A stretch of DNA of 54,789 nt, from assembly GCA_019359675.1 (NCBI GenBank), contig JAHHGX010000025.1, positions 1 to 54,789 on the forward strand, read 5' to 3'. Under the pieces are notes generated by a model, which had not been told where the DNA came from, ran no database searches, and saw only the letters and a program-made list of their open reading frames with translations. This document shows positions 23,791 through 32,899 of the stretch, one piece after another. The translations under genes were made by a program, and so were the position numbers. Positions within the stretch are counted from its first letter, which is position 1. Each line of letters opens with the position of its first letter. The DNA is from Calothrix sp. FI2-JRJ7. GTDB taxonomy: Bacteria; Cyanobacteriota; Cyanobacteriia; Cyanobacteriales; Nostocaceae.

Positions 23791-24993
23791 TTATAAAAAC
23801 CTTAATATCCATTCGTACTCACGTCTAATCGAAGCTAACAAATCTAACTTCATAGTCGATGGTAAAACTTCCCATGTGTAAGTCTCTATCTCTAGATGGG
23901 TGCAAAAATTATCTTTTTTTAGTAGATCCAGAACATCAATAATATCATCTTGAGTCGATTGCAAACCTTCATAATCACGTATAAAAATTGGCACATGGAA
24001 GTGTACCCGCCATTCCTCGGCGCCTTCAAAATCTGCCAAAGCTACATCTAAATCGGAGTAATGACTCATTTGACCATCAGCTTTTCGTGCGATTGCCTGA
24101 TGTAGATACGTAGACTCCGCAAAGGTTTGTAACTTGCGTTTTAACGTACTTCTTTGCTCAACATCCTTTGGTAAATTAACTTGTAATGCCGCACTAATTT
24201 GAATTTTGCTTATTTTTATACCTTCCTCCTCAAACTGTTTTATAACAGAAACAGGATTTTCGTATTCAACAGCAAAATGACATGTATCATAGCACACCCG
24301 CACATGCTCAAGTACAAGTGTTTTTGCTTCAGATTCGGAAATTTCCAATTCTTTTGCTAAGTATGAACTTCCAATAGGTATCAAATACTCTTTAAAATAC
24401 TGAACAACTTCTACGGCGTTTTCAATTAATCCATCTGGCTCTGGCTCCAAACCCAAATGCAATATTTTTCCAGTTGCTTCCTTGATGCGAACCATTTCCG
24501 CGACAACTTGCACAAGATTATGTGTTGCACTCACCGTTACCGATGATAAATCTGATTTATTATTCTTAAACCAAGGTTTATACGAAAGTGGTAGCGTCGA
24601 AATGCTTCCTTCAACTCCATTAGGCAAAAGCGGCGCCAAAATTCTTGCTAATCTTAATGTATATTCGAGCCTTTCAGGTTTCGTCCAATCTGGCGCATAA
24701 ACTTTGTCTTTCACAACCGAGAAGTGAAAACCACCGTAAGGAAAGCCATTTAGGGTAAATACGTATAAATCATTTTGTTGTAACCAAGCTTGGAAATTTG
24801 CTAAAGTGTCGGATTCCAATAGCTCGTGCGTTGCTACATTAGCTAATCGTAAACCGATACCAAAAGGTTTATCCCAGCCAAGTTGCGCTTTTAATTCGGG
24901 TATGTACTGCTGTAAATTTGCAAATACTTCATGCCAATGTTCACCGGGATGAATGTTTGTGCAATAGGTGAGATGGTTGTTATTTAGTTTCAT
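23791..24993 (-). CDS. eboE: Metabolite traffic protein EboE (sugar isomerase-like TIM barrel)
   Basis: The 400-residue protein begins MKLNNNHLTYCTNIHPGEHW and shows a xylose isomerase/AP endonuclease-like TIM barrel with probable metal ligands in HLGLEPEPDGLIE, VCYDTCHFAVEYE, VHFHVPIF and HLEIETYTW. This matches EboE of the ebo cluster, which is required to move the scytonemin precursor monomer to the periplasm in Nostoc punctiforme. The biochemical reaction is not known. It follows eboD and precedes the trp genes. The start is the only reasonable ATG. Confidence 0.88.
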   Translation of the reverse strand: MKLNNNHLTYCTNIHPGEHWHEVFANLQQYIPELKAQLGWDKPFGIGLRLANVATHELLESDTLANFQAWLQQNDLYVFTLNGFPYGGFHFSVVKDKVYAPDWTKPERLEYTLRLARILAPLLPNGVEGSISTLPLSYKPWFKNNKSDLSSVTVSATHNLVQVVAEMVRIKEATGKILHLGLEPEPDGLIENAVEVVQYFKEYLIPIGSSYLAKELEISESEAKTLVLEHVRVCYDTCHFAVEYENPVSVIKQFEEEGIKISKIQISAALQVNLPKDVEQRSTLKRKLQTFAESTYLHQAIARKADGQMSHYSDLDVALADFEGAEEWRVHFHVPIFIRDYEGLQSTQDDIIDVLDLLKKDNFCTHLEIETYTWEVLPSTMKLDLLASIRREYEWILRFL

Positions 24994-25000
24994 ATATTTA

Positions 25001-25084
25001 TTAATGCGTAGGGTGCGTGAAAGCTATTACTATCAATCAATGTAACGCCAAATCATAATGCTTTCACGCACCATTAATACGTTA
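25001..25084. repeat. GGGTGCGTGAAAGC inverted repeat
   Basis: TTAATGCGTAGGGTGCGTGAAAGC and GCTTTCACGCACC then ATTAATACGTTA are complementary arms around about 35 bases, between eboD and eboE. It is related to the GTGCGTGACGC elements at 29633 and 51141. Confidence 0.75.
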
Positions 25085-25090
25085 AGTAAG

Positions 25091-25170
25091 TGCGATTCAT
25101 ACGTATGGTGGGCAGTGCCCACCTTACAAATGCGATTTATACGTATGGTGGGCAGTGCCCACCTTACAAG
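25091..25170. repeat. Two tandem 40-bp units with GGTGGGCAGTGCCCACC
   Basis: Units 25091-25130 and 25131-25170 differ at about two positions. Each carries the palindrome GGTGGGCAGTGCCCACC. They directly abut the eboD stop codon. Confidence 0.9.
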
Positions 25171-26367
25171 TTATTTCTCTTCGCTCAGAACTTTCACAGC
25201 TTCTCTATATAAAGACAGATTGACTTCATGAACCTCAACCCCACTTCCGATGGACTCTAAGAGCGTTATAGTTAACTTGCCTCCAAGATGCTCACGGAAT
25301 TCTTCCAACCCTCGGAAAATACAGCGTGGGTTTTCAAAATTGAATAGTTCTTCGCTAAGTTCAGGAACGTATAAGGTAAAACCTAAAACTTTGAGCGTAT
25401 TTATTATTTGCTGCCAATCTTTACGGGGAAGTAAGCCAAGTAAGTACGAATAAGTACTATCTAAAGCAATACCAATAGCTACGGCTTCACCATGACGCAA
25501 ATTGTAATATGTAAGTTGTTCAAGTTTATGTGCTGCCCAATGTCCAAAATCTAAAGGACGGGATGAACCCATTTCAAAAGCATCACCGCTTGTGGCAATA
25601 TGATTTAAATGTAATTGCGCGCATCGGTAAATAACTGATTGCATGGCACCCATATCACGATTCGCAATTTTATGAGCGTTCATTGCTATTAAATCAAAAA
25701 AGTCACCATCTTTAATTAAAGCCACTTTAATAGCTTCAGCAACACCCGAACGCCAATCTGCATCTCCTAAAGTCGTTAAAAAACTAAAGTCGTTCAATAC
25801 TGCGTATGGTGGTGCAAAAGTACCATAAAAGTTCTTTTTCCCAAATGCGTTAACGCTGTTCTTGACACCAACACCCGAATCATTTTGTGCAAGTACAGTG
25901 GTTGGAATACGAATGAGACGGATACCGCGATGTGCTGTAGCAGCAGCATATCCAACCATATCAAGAACGGCGCCGCCACCAATAGCTAATATATATGAGT
26001 GACGACACAACCCTACATCATTAATCAAGCCATGAACTTGGTCTATTAACTTAGTATCGTTTTTCGCTGCTTCACCACCAGGGACAACCATTGGTTTCGC
26101 CATTAATGTCATAATGCTGGCGTAACGTTTCGCGTATATATTAATTTGAGATATTAATCCTTTGTGGCACTCTAATAAACCATCATCAATAATGATGATA
26201 ACTTTTTTAGGTTTACTTTCATCACCAGCTATAACACTTGCAAGTAAAGAATTTTGCAGGTGAAATAACCCTGTGGTGAAATGCACTGGATAGTTAAAGC
26301 TAACCGCAACACGCTGCTGAATTGGTTGTAAGCTCAGTATATTTTTTGGTCTAACATCTACTACCAT
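25171..26367 (-). CDS. eboD: Sugar phosphate cyclase EboD (dehydroquinate synthase-like)
   Basis: The 398-residue protein is a sugar phosphate cyclase. NAD-binding motifs are PGGEAAKND and AIGGGAVLDMVGYAAAT; catalytic and metal residues appear in SGVAEAIKVALIKD, RPLDFGHWAAHKLE and YYNLRHGEAVAIGI. Genuine dehydroquinate synthases have LNFGH where this protein has LDFGH, and its C-terminal extension (LTITLLESIGSGVEVHEV) is also unusual for AroB. This and the neighbouring eboE favour EboD over a housekeeping AroB. The gene at the equivalent position in the Nostoc punctiforme scytonemin cluster is annotated aroB. Its product is unknown, so the exact reaction is open. Confidence 0.8.
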   Translation of the reverse strand: MVVDVRPKNILSLQPIQQRVAVSFNYPVHFTTGLFHLQNSLLASVIAGDESKPKKVIIIIDDGLLECHKGLISQINIYAKRYASIMTLMAKPMVVPGGEAAKNDTKLIDQVHGLINDVGLCRHSYILAIGGGAVLDMVGYAAATAHRGIRLIRIPTTVLAQNDSGVGVKNSVNAFGKKNFYGTFAPPYAVLNDFSFLTTLGDADWRSGVAEAIKVALIKDGDFFDLIAMNAHKIANRDMGAMQSVIYRCAQLHLNHIATSGDAFEMGSSRPLDFGHWAAHKLEQLTYYNLRHGEAVAIGIALDSTYSYLLGLLPRKDWQQIINTLKVLGFTLYVPELSEELFNFENPRCIFRGLEEFREHLGGKLTITLLESIGSGVEVHEVNLSLYREAVKVLSEEK

Positions 26368-26376
26368 TTTGACTCT

Positions 26377-27204
26377 CTATTGTTTGCTAAAAAAGTTTTG
26401 AGTGAATTCAATTTCTTTGACTAATCCTTCGCGGTCTTTAGTTTCTATAAGTCGTGCCAAACGGTTATAAGTATCGGCAAGTAATTTTATGGCTTGACAT
26501 CGCTCTTCAGTAGCAAGCATGATATCAATACACAATTGCGGGTTTTGATTGAGCAAACGTTTGAGAATATCGATTTCTTGACGATAGACAGGACTTGACA
26601 TTGATAAACTTTTGTCGATATCGATTTTTTCTTGCGCCAAATATACAGCTTGAGTTAAACGACAAAAATGTCGTGTCGCTTGAATCATCACCATCATTTG
26701 GTCGTGTTCTTCTGGTGTAGAAAATATTAGTTCCGCTTGCTGATTTCGCATCAAATCTAATAACCAATCGAATGCTTCATCATTTCTTCCCGAACACACC
26801 ACTACCTTTTGTTGTGCAAACGATTCAACGCTAGGTCCAAACATTGGATGTAATCCCATTACGGCACCTGAATGATGTTCTAGCATTGCTCTAACAGGTT
26901 CTATTTTAATGCTAGTAATATCAGCTAAAGCTGTATTGGGTGTTAAATATTGAGCCGTGCGTTCAATTATTTCACAAGTAGATTCTATGGGAACACTAAT
27001 TAATACTAAATCAGCTTGAGGAAGTAAACTATCGGCGCCTTGCCAATTGCTTCCTACTATATTTACTCGATGCCCTGCTGCGGTCAATTGGTTATTGAAG
27101 AACTTACCCATTCTACCATTTCCACCAACTATGGTGATAACTTTAGGAAGATTATGGGAGGCGCCTGCGCGAGCAGTTAAAGTAGAAAAAACTTCATGTA
27201 TCAT
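26377..27204 (-). CDS. tyrA: Prephenate dehydrogenase-like protein (TyrA)
   Basis: The 275-residue protein has an N-terminal Rossmann fold (VITIVGGNGRMGKFFNNQL) and the TyrA catalytic region with GLHPMFGPSVESFAQQ and the helical C-terminal dimerisation part. It resembles the dehydrogenase half of the bacterial T-protein and lacks a chorismate mutase domain. It would convert prephenate to 4-hydroxyphenylpyruvate, the partner that ScyA condenses with indole-3-pyruvate. It lies between the glycosyltransferase and eboD, nine bases before the latter. Confidence 0.92.
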   Translation of the reverse strand: MIHEVFSTLTARAGASHNLPKVITIVGGNGRMGKFFNNQLTAAGHRVNIVGSNWQGADSLLPQADLVLISVPIESTCEIIERTAQYLTPNTALADITSIKIEPVRAMLEHHSGAVMGLHPMFGPSVESFAQQKVVVCSGRNDEAFDWLLDLMRNQQAELIFSTPEEHDQMMVMIQATRHFCRLTQAVYLAQEKIDIDKSLSMSSPVYRQEIDILKRLLNQNPQLCIDIMLATEERCQAIKLLADTYNRLARLIETKDREGLVKEIEFTQNFFSKQ

Positions 27205-27232
27205 TGTATGACTCTTTACTACAGAGGCGCAG

Positions 27233-27296
27233 AGAAACCAGGTTTCTGTCGAAATTATATTTAAAAATGTAGCTTATCGTAAGAAACCCGGTTTCT
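27233..27296. repeat. AGAAACCCGGTTTCT paired repeat, copy 3
   Basis: AGAAACCAGGTTTCT and AGAAACCCGGTTTCT are spaced by about 34 bases in the gap between tyrA and the glycosyltransferase gene. Confidence 0.85.
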
Positions 27297-27303
27297 AGTA
27301 TAT

Positions 27304-28587
27304 TTAAACATCAACAACAGATTTAGTAGTACTCAATGGTAAAACTTCTAATTCATTAACTTTACTAGCTACTGCATTACTGAATAAAGCTTCGTATTGA
27401 GCTATTGCACTTTCAAACGAATATTTATCAACGGCAAACTTTCGTCCTCTTGCACCTAACACTGCTGCTTTTGCAGGATTTTTATATAAGTCCATCACAG
27501 CATGAGCTAAGGCATTTGGTGACTCAGGCGCCACAACTATACCACCTCCACTTTTTTTAATCGATGATGCTGCTGTACCTAATTTGGGAACTGATGCAAT
27601 AATCGGGCGCCCACTTGCTAGCAATAAGGGAATTTTAGAAGGCATATTAAAGCAAACAACGTTTCGTTTTTGCAATATCAAACCAACATCTGCTGCTGCT
27701 AACATTCTTGGTAGTTCGGAACGCTGCTGTAAGGGTAATAACATTACATTATCGGCGCCGTACTTGTAACAGCATTTTCTCAATTCCTCTAATGCTTTAG
27801 TTTCGCCAGCTATAACAAAGACAATATCTTTAACTTGACGCAGTTTCGCTGCGGCAGCAATGGCAGTTTCTAAACCCTGTGTTAAAGCAATATTTCCTGA
27901 ATAAAGTACAACAAACTTATTTTCTAAATTATGAGTTCTACGGAACTTATTTTCTTTAGGCAAAGGACGAATAAAATTAATATCTACCCAGTTATATATA
28001 CAAGCTATTTTATTTGCGCTTACGCCTTTTTTAGTTAAATTATCTACAAACCCTTCTGCAATAACACTGATTGTATGAGAGTTTTTGTAAGCAAATTTCT
28101 CTAATGCCGATAAAACGCGAATCATGAACTTATTTTTAATTAATCCAATCCGCTCGGCTGCTTCTGGTAATATATCTTGTACGTTCAATACTACCGGACA
28201 ATTATAAAGCCAACCCAAAAAACATGCAGGCAATGTTACAAATAGCGGAGGTACTGTTAATAATATTACATCTGGGCGCCAACCATTGAGTGCTTGTGGT
28301 AAACTGCTAACTACAAAACTTAACTCCAGTAAAAGTCTATCTAACAAGTTAGGTTTTGATTTAATCCGCAGAAAACAGCGCTGAATCGTTACACCATTCT
28401 TTTTTTCTGTAACGTACCATTTATTTTTATACCCTTCGTAAATTTCTCGCTCAGGGTAATTTGGCATTCCTGTAATGACTCGAACTTCATGTCCCCGTTC
28501 CACTAACCCTTCTGCCAACTCGGTCATTAGTGGAGCAATACCGATTGGTTCAGGATAGTAGTTGTAGGAATAAATCAGAATATGCAT
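27304..28587 (-). CDS. Glycosyltransferase family 4 (WcaI-like)
   Basis: The 427-residue protein has the GT-B fold of family 4 glycosyltransferases. The N-terminal domain starts MHILIYSYNYYPEPIGIAPL, the motif VVLYSGNIALTQGLETAI starts the second domain, and the C-terminal nucleotide-sugar site is represented by PSKIPLLLASGRPIIASV. WcaI-type enzymes take part in exopolysaccharide assembly. A glycosyltransferase follows scyF in other scytonemin clusters; here eboA-C are inserted between. It might glycosylate scytonemin or sheath polysaccharide, or both; the acceptor is not evident. Confidence 0.92.
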   Translation of the reverse strand: MHILIYSYNYYPEPIGIAPLMTELAEGLVERGHEVRVITGMPNYPEREIYEGYKNKWYVTEKKNGVTIQRCFLRIKSKPNLLDRLLLELSFVVSSLPQALNGWRPDVILLTVPPLFVTLPACFLGWLYNCPVVLNVQDILPEAAERIGLIKNKFMIRVLSALEKFAYKNSHTISVIAEGFVDNLTKKGVSANKIACIYNWVDINFIRPLPKENKFRRTHNLENKFVVLYSGNIALTQGLETAIAAAAKLRQVKDIVFVIAGETKALEELRKCCYKYGADNVMLLPLQQRSELPRMLAAADVGLILQKRNVVCFNMPSKIPLLLASGRPIIASVPKLGTAASSIKKSGGGIVVAPESPNALAHAVMDLYKNPAKAAVLGARGRKFAVDKYSFESAIAQYEALFSNAVASKVNELEVLPLSTTKSVVDV

Positions 28588-28698
28588 GGGACAGAATCTT
28601 TGTGAAGAGAACTAGATAGTTAAAATAATTAGAATGTACAATCCGAATTATTTATATTTTTGAGAAAATAAGTTTTAAATATCAAAGTTATACTCCTA

Positions 28699-29628
28699 TT
28701 AAGTAACCGCGAACACCTGTGCTAATTTCATTGAAATTGGCAGTAAAAGCAACACTAGCAAGCCATATGGTAAACCAGCGAAACTTGTACTCAATGTAGC
28801 ATTTAAAACAATCATTGACAAGACACATGCACGTACAGCCAATCGAATTTGCGCTGCACTAGGTTCCCGAAGCACCTTAACTAAAGGTACAAAGACCCTA
28901 ATTGCCAAAAGTAAAGCGAATGGTAAAACTGCGAGTAAGCTATATTCCAGCAACCCCAACCCCAAAATTGCAACGAAAACAGTACTCATTAAAACCATAC
29001 TAATAACCGAGTTAGCTGTGCTACCACCTGTAACCTCACCTCGACTTAAGTTCGTAATGGCAGCGATATAAGTAATTGGAATTAAAGCTAAAAACCAATA
29101 GTCACTAACCATTCCTGATACTATGCTGACACCAAGTAGTAAATTCGCACCTCGACACATACCCATATTGAGCGGTCCCCAAAACGGATGGTGTTTACCA
29201 AAAGCATCGTACAGAACAGCAGCAACCGCAACCAACGCAGCTAAAATACCACTTGACCAAGAAACCAAACAAGCACAAACTATACCTACAAACAATAATG
29301 AGCCACCAACAACGAAGGCGCCTTGACGTGAAGCTCTACCGCTGGGTATAGGACGCTCAGGTCGTTCAAGTGCATCTAAACTAGCATCAAAAGCGTCGTT
29401 TAACACAACACCACCACTATATAAGCAACTAGTAGCAATAAGTAAATACCCCAAAGGTAGAAAATTACTTAGTATTACTCCCTGTTCAACTTCTTCATAA
29501 AATGTAGTAATAAACCCAGAAGCAGCAACCCCAGCGAGTATATCAGCCCATGCAGTAATAACATTAGCAGGTCGCATCAACTGCAAATAAGCCCAAACAC
29601 GATTAGTTCCACCAAAAGTAATAGTCAT
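28699..29628 (-). CDS. eboC: UbiA-family prenyltransferase EboC
   Basis: The protein of 309 residues is an integral membrane prenyltransferase with about nine hydrophobic helices. The first Asp-rich motif is NDAFDASLDALERPERPIPSG and the second lies around YDAFGKHHPFWGPLNM. This matches EboC of the ebo metabolite-trafficking cluster. An upstream ATG at 29733 would add 35 residues, but these come from a palindromic repeat (29633-29698), so I begin at the ATG before TITFGGTNRVW. The prenyl acceptor is unknown; a lipid-linked carrier is a working idea in the field. It follows eboB. Confidence 0.9.
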   Translation of the reverse strand: MTITFGGTNRVWAYLQLMRPANVITAWADILAGVAASGFITTFYEEVEQGVILSNFLPLGYLLIATSCLYSGGVVLNDAFDASLDALERPERPIPSGRASRQGAFVVGGSLLFVGIVCACLVSWSSGILAALVAVAAVLYDAFGKHHPFWGPLNMGMCRGANLLLGVSIVSGMVSDYWFLALIPITYIAAITNLSRGEVTGGSTANSVISMVLMSTVFVAILGLGLLEYSLLAVLPFALLLAIRVFVPLVKVLREPSAAQIRLAVRACVLSMIVLNATLSTSFAGLPYGLLVLLLLPISMKLAQVFAVT

Positions 29629-29632
29629 AAAT

Positions 29633-29698
29633 GTAGGGTGCGTGACGCCATAAAAAAACTTCAACGTAGTAACAAGACTTGTAGCGTCACGCACCGAC
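29633..29698. repeat. GTAGGGTGCGTGACGC inverted repeat
   Basis: GTAGGGTGCGTGACGC and GCGTCACGCACC flank about 38 bases containing AACTTCAACGTAGT. An almost identical element in inverse orientation lies at 51141-51206. Here it fills the eboB-eboC gap and creates a spurious N-terminal extension of eboC. Confidence 0.9.
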
Positions 29699-29738
29699 TC
29701 TTCATAAATTGTGACAAGTCTCATATCAAACAAATCCC

Positions 29739-30641
29739 TTATTCAATCAACGCTAACTCACGGTCAACAACAGGTTTCTGCCCCCGCAATACTGAATTAC
29801 CCTGAAACAGTTGACGTTGGTCAATAGGCAACGGATTAACCCAATCAGACTCATTAAACTGCCCGCTTTGCCCATACGCTTTCAAAGCATTCTCATAACA
29901 AACGGCGCCAATATGACTTTCAGGTATACCGCGTTCGCGCATTAACGCAGCAGTTTTAGGAACAGCCAAAGGATCACTTACACCCCAATCTGCACTACTA
30001 TCAACAATAATGCGCTCACATCCATACTCACGAACAATCTCAACCATACGCGCATTACCCATTTTTGTATGCGGGTAAATCGTAAATGCTGCCCAGAAAC
30101 CTCTATCAAGTACTGACTGAACAGTTTCTTCATTATTATGGTCAACAATTACGCGCGCAGGGTCTAAGCCATGTTCGATACAAACATCCATACTGTGGTT
30201 TGTACCTGCTTTCTTATCGCGATGTGGTGTATGAATTAGCACCAACATATCAAGCATTCTTGCTAACTCAAGCTGTTGACGAAAATACTTATCTTCAGCA
30301 GGTGTCATATCGTCGTAGCCAATTTCGCCAATAGCTACCACACCCTCTTTACAAGCATATAGCGGTAAAAGCTCCATAACTTGCTCGGCAAGAGCTTCAT
30401 TATTAGCTTCTTTAGAATTTAAACCAATAGTGCAGTAATGTTTAATACCAAATTGCGAAGCTCGAAACCTTTCCCAACCTACTAAACTACTTAAGTAATC
30501 TTGAAACGAACCAATATTAGTACGCGGTTGCCCGAACCAAAACGCGGGTTCAATAACAGCAACAATACCAGCATCACGCATCCGCTCATAATCATCGGTA
30601 GTGCGCGAACTCATGTGAATGTGAGGGTCAATGTACATCAT
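29739..30641 (-). CDS. eboB: TatD-like metal-dependent hydrolase EboB
   Basis: The 300-residue protein is an amidohydrolase-fold TIM barrel. The metal site starts with HIH in YIDPHIHMSSRTTDDYERM; further ligands appear in GEIGYDDMTPAEDK, LIHTPHRDK, VIVDHNNEETV and IVDSSADWG. This is the TatD-like component EboB of the ebo cluster. Its substrate is not known. It follows eboA by about 65 bases, a gap filled with short direct repeats, and precedes eboC. Confidence 0.9.
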   Translation of the reverse strand: MMYIDPHIHMSSRTTDDYERMRDAGIVAVIEPAFWFGQPRTNIGSFQDYLSSLVGWERFRASQFGIKHYCTIGLNSKEANNEALAEQVMELLPLYACKEGVVAIGEIGYDDMTPAEDKYFRQQLELARMLDMLVLIHTPHRDKKAGTNHSMDVCIEHGLDPARVIVDHNNEETVQSVLDRGFWAAFTIYPHTKMGNARMVEIVREYGCERIIVDSSADWGVSDPLAVPKTAALMRERGIPESHIGAVCYENALKAYGQSGQFNESDWVNPLPIDQRQLFQGNSVLRGQKPVVDRELALIE

Positions 30642-30642
30642 A

Positions 30643-30712
30643 AGTTAGGAGTTAGGAGTTAGGAGTTGTCATTCTGAACGTAGTGAAGAATCTCAATGTG
30701 AAGAATCTCAAT
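30643..30712. repeat. Short direct repeats between eboB and eboA
   Basis: A GTTAGGA unit is repeated three to four times (30643-30668), then a 15-bp unit TGAAGAATCTCAATG occurs twice (about 30684-30712). The second array provides the stop codon of eboA. Confidence 0.8.
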
Positions 30713-31415
30713 GGCATTTTTCTACTAATTGCCAAAGTTCAGGCGCCACAGTACGTTTTGCTGCTTGACGCTCGCTGGCATAATCATTTAACATTTGTGC
30801 AAGTTGAGAATTTGCACGTTTTTCTAAACCCTGAATTTCAGATAAGGGACTGCCAACAAACAGCGCTTTTAACACCATTTGATTCCAAGCTTGGTTATCG
30901 AAATACTCACTTGGATAAGGATTATTCAAAGCCACAGCATTAAATACAGCAGTCATATTGCTACGAACACCTTCTGCCGCGCGCTTTTGTAATCGTCCAG
31001 GATAAGATAAAAGCGGTAAAGCTTGGTATAAAGCAACAAGTTCACCAACATCAGCAGCATTAAATAATTGCTCTAATATATGTAAATATTGCTTTTGATT
31101 GCTGTATGGTAAAGATAATACAAGTAAAGTCCGTGCGGCTTGGTCTACACTCCAATTGCTTGGAAACCAACCCTTGTGTACATTTGAAGCCGCTTCCAAT
31201 TCTTCACTTGTTAAATCTAAATCTTCCTTGCCTGTATAACGTGGCACTGCGCTAAATGCAGCATAGAATATACTTACTTCGGCGCCTGATTTTATTGCAT
31301 TACACTTTGTCTCAAGCCAATTAAATGCTTCTTCGCTAACTCGCGCGACTAACCAACTTTGTAAAAGGTTAGCGACAACAATATTATTTATGTTTGAATC
31401 AATTGTAGCTAACAT
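30708..31415 (-). CDS. eboA: EboA family protein
   Basis: The 235-residue protein is mostly helical, with no signal peptide or membrane segment (LLQSWLVARVSEEAFNWLET at about 17-36; SVDQAARTLLVLSLPYSN in the middle; MVLKALFVGSPLSEIQGLEKRANSQLA near the end). It is the first gene of the embedded ebo segment and its sequence fits the EboA family, whose molecular role is unknown. Identification rests on sequence impression and on the following eboB and eboC. The last codons (CH and stop) overlap a short direct repeat. Confidence 0.85.
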   Translation of the reverse strand: MLATIDSNINNIVVANLLQSWLVARVSEEAFNWLETKCNAIKSGAEVSIFYAAFSAVPRYTGKEDLDLTSEELEAASNVHKGWFPSNWSVDQAARTLLVLSLPYSNQKQYLHILEQLFNAADVGELVALYQALPLLSYPGRLQKRAAEGVRSNMTAVFNAVALNNPYPSEYFDNQAWNQMVLKALFVGSPLSEIQGLEKRANSQLAQMLNDYASERQAAKRTVAPELWQLVEKCH

Positions 31416-31458
31416 AATTATTAACTTGTGATGAAGAGCATGATTTATATTTAGGATT

Positions 31459-31575
31459 TGATCCCCCCAACCCCCCTTATTAAGGGGGGCTTTAATATTT
31501 GTTATCTCGCAATTTATTTAAGTGTTTGAACTCGCTTTTATTCCCCCCCTTATTAAGGGGGGTTAGGGGGGATCA
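31459..31575. repeat. GATCCCCCC inverted repeat element
   Basis: GATCCCCCCAACCCCCCTTA with TTAAGGGGGG and, at the other end, CCCCCCTTATTAAGGGGGG with TTAGGGGGGATC make a double hairpin of about 117 bases between scyF and eboA. Elements of this type are abundant in filamentous cyanobacteria. Confidence 0.9.
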
Positions 31576-31576
31576 A

Positions 31577-32791
31577 TTAGACTAATTCCACTTTTGCAAG
31601 TAAATCTTCGCCCAACTTACGCTGGCGCCGACGCTTGATTACTGATTTACTAGCAACAAGTCCAAGCAACCCAAAGCCAACTAATGCACCTGGTTCCGGT
31701 ACTTTTGTGCTACCTTTGTCAACATTCAGTACTTGAACGCGACCTTGGAAGAAGTCACCCACGTAAAGCTTTCCTCTGTCATAATGGGCGCCACCAGTCC
31801 AGTTAAACACACCAGGTGTAAGGTCGAGGGGGTTACCAAATGGAGGGCCTCCGAACGCAGGAGGTGGTACTATAGAACCATCAGCGTTACGAGCGGGTTG
31901 ACCATACGCAGTTAAGAAATTTCCATCTTTATCAAACACTTGGACACGGCTATTGACTGAATCAGCGACGTAAACATTGTCAGACTCGTCTAATTCAATA
32001 CCAATTGCCTCTTGTAACTGTCCTGGTCCAGAACCTGGGGAACCAAAGGCAAATAGAGGTGTACCTTCTGGACTGAGTACTTGAACTCGGTTATTGTATT
32101 GGTCGGTTACATAAATATTGCCAGTATTTCGGGATATATTTAAGCCTGCAGGTCCAGTGAACTGCCCGAGACCAGTACCAGGACTACCAATAGTTTGAAC
32201 TAGTTCGCCAGTCGTGCCGTCATATTTTTTGATTACGTCTCCGCTAAAATCTGTGACGTACAAATTATTATTCTTATCGAATTGCATACCTCCAGGTCCA
32301 AAGAACAGTCTGTTTGGTACTGGACCACTAAATGAGCCGTATGACCTTACATACTCACCTGTGTTGGGATTGTATACATCGATTTCGCTGTTATAAACGT
32401 CACCCATGTGCAGTTCGCCAGTTACTGGATGAAATTTAAGGTCAGCTGTTTGATCTAAACCTGGGCCTTTTTGTTGGCTACCAAAACTGATTGCTCTCAA
32501 GTGGTTACCTTGAGGGTCATATACTTCGATACGATTACCTAGGGCTGGGTTAAAGCTGCCGTCTTGGTTTACACCTCGACCGTTGGCTACAAAAATCTGA
32601 TTGGTTGAATCCTGTACCGCGATACCTTGAGGAACAAATAGTTCGCCAGGGGCGCCAACTGGTGGTCCAAAGCCGGGTGAACCAATTTGACTGTTGAAGC
32701 TTAATGAAACAGCGGACGCTTGGCTGGTTGCTGCTAGGAACATGCAACCAGTACTAGCGATTGTTAGAGACAGATTTTTTACTAATCCCAT
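31577..32791 (-). CDS. scyF: ScyF, secreted NHL-repeat beta-propeller with PEP-CTERM
   Basis: The protein of about 404 residues has a signal peptide (about 1-28; LTIASTGCMFLAATSQASA), six NHL-type blades with motifs such as LYVTDFSGDVIKKYD, IYVTDQYNNRVQVLSPEG and VYVADSVNSRVQVFDKDG, and a C-terminal sorting tail: VPEP, a hydrophobic stretch and KRRRQRK. A further segment LGEDLLAKVELV follows and resembles that of ScyE. It should act outside the cytoplasm; a periplasmic part in late scytonemin assembly is the accepted view, without a known reaction. The ATG at 32791 is preferred to an upstream TTG. Confidence 0.92.
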   Translation of the reverse strand: MGLVKNLSLTIASTGCMFLAATSQASAVSLSFNSQIGSPGFGPPVGAPGELFVPQGIAVQDSTNQIFVANGRGVNQDGSFNPALGNRIEVYDPQGNHLRAISFGSQQKGPGLDQTADLKFHPVTGELHMGDVYNSEIDVYNPNTGEYVRSYGSFSGPVPNRLFFGPGGMQFDKNNNLYVTDFSGDVIKKYDGTTGELVQTIGSPGTGLGQFTGPAGLNISRNTGNIYVTDQYNNRVQVLSPEGTPLFAFGSPGSGPGQLQEAIGIELDESDNVYVADSVNSRVQVFDKDGNFLTAYGQPARNADGSIVPPPAFGGPPFGNPLDLTPGVFNWTGGAHYDRGKLYVGDFFQGRVQVLNVDKGSTKVPEPGALVGFGLLGLVASKSVIKRRRQRKLGEDLLAKVELV

Positions 32792-32899
32792 AGTCAATAC
32801 TTGGTTTTGTAGGTATACTCTTTCTTTGGTTAACTTAGTTCCCGATCTAGTCTGGGAACTTTTTCATGCACTTTATGCAACAGTGTGAGGAGTAAAAAA

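Noticed and set aside
29629-29733. Longer N-terminus for EboC
   Set aside because: The extra 35 codons lie in and around a dispersed inverted repeat found also at 51141-51206; family homology starts near GGTNRVWAYLQLMRP.
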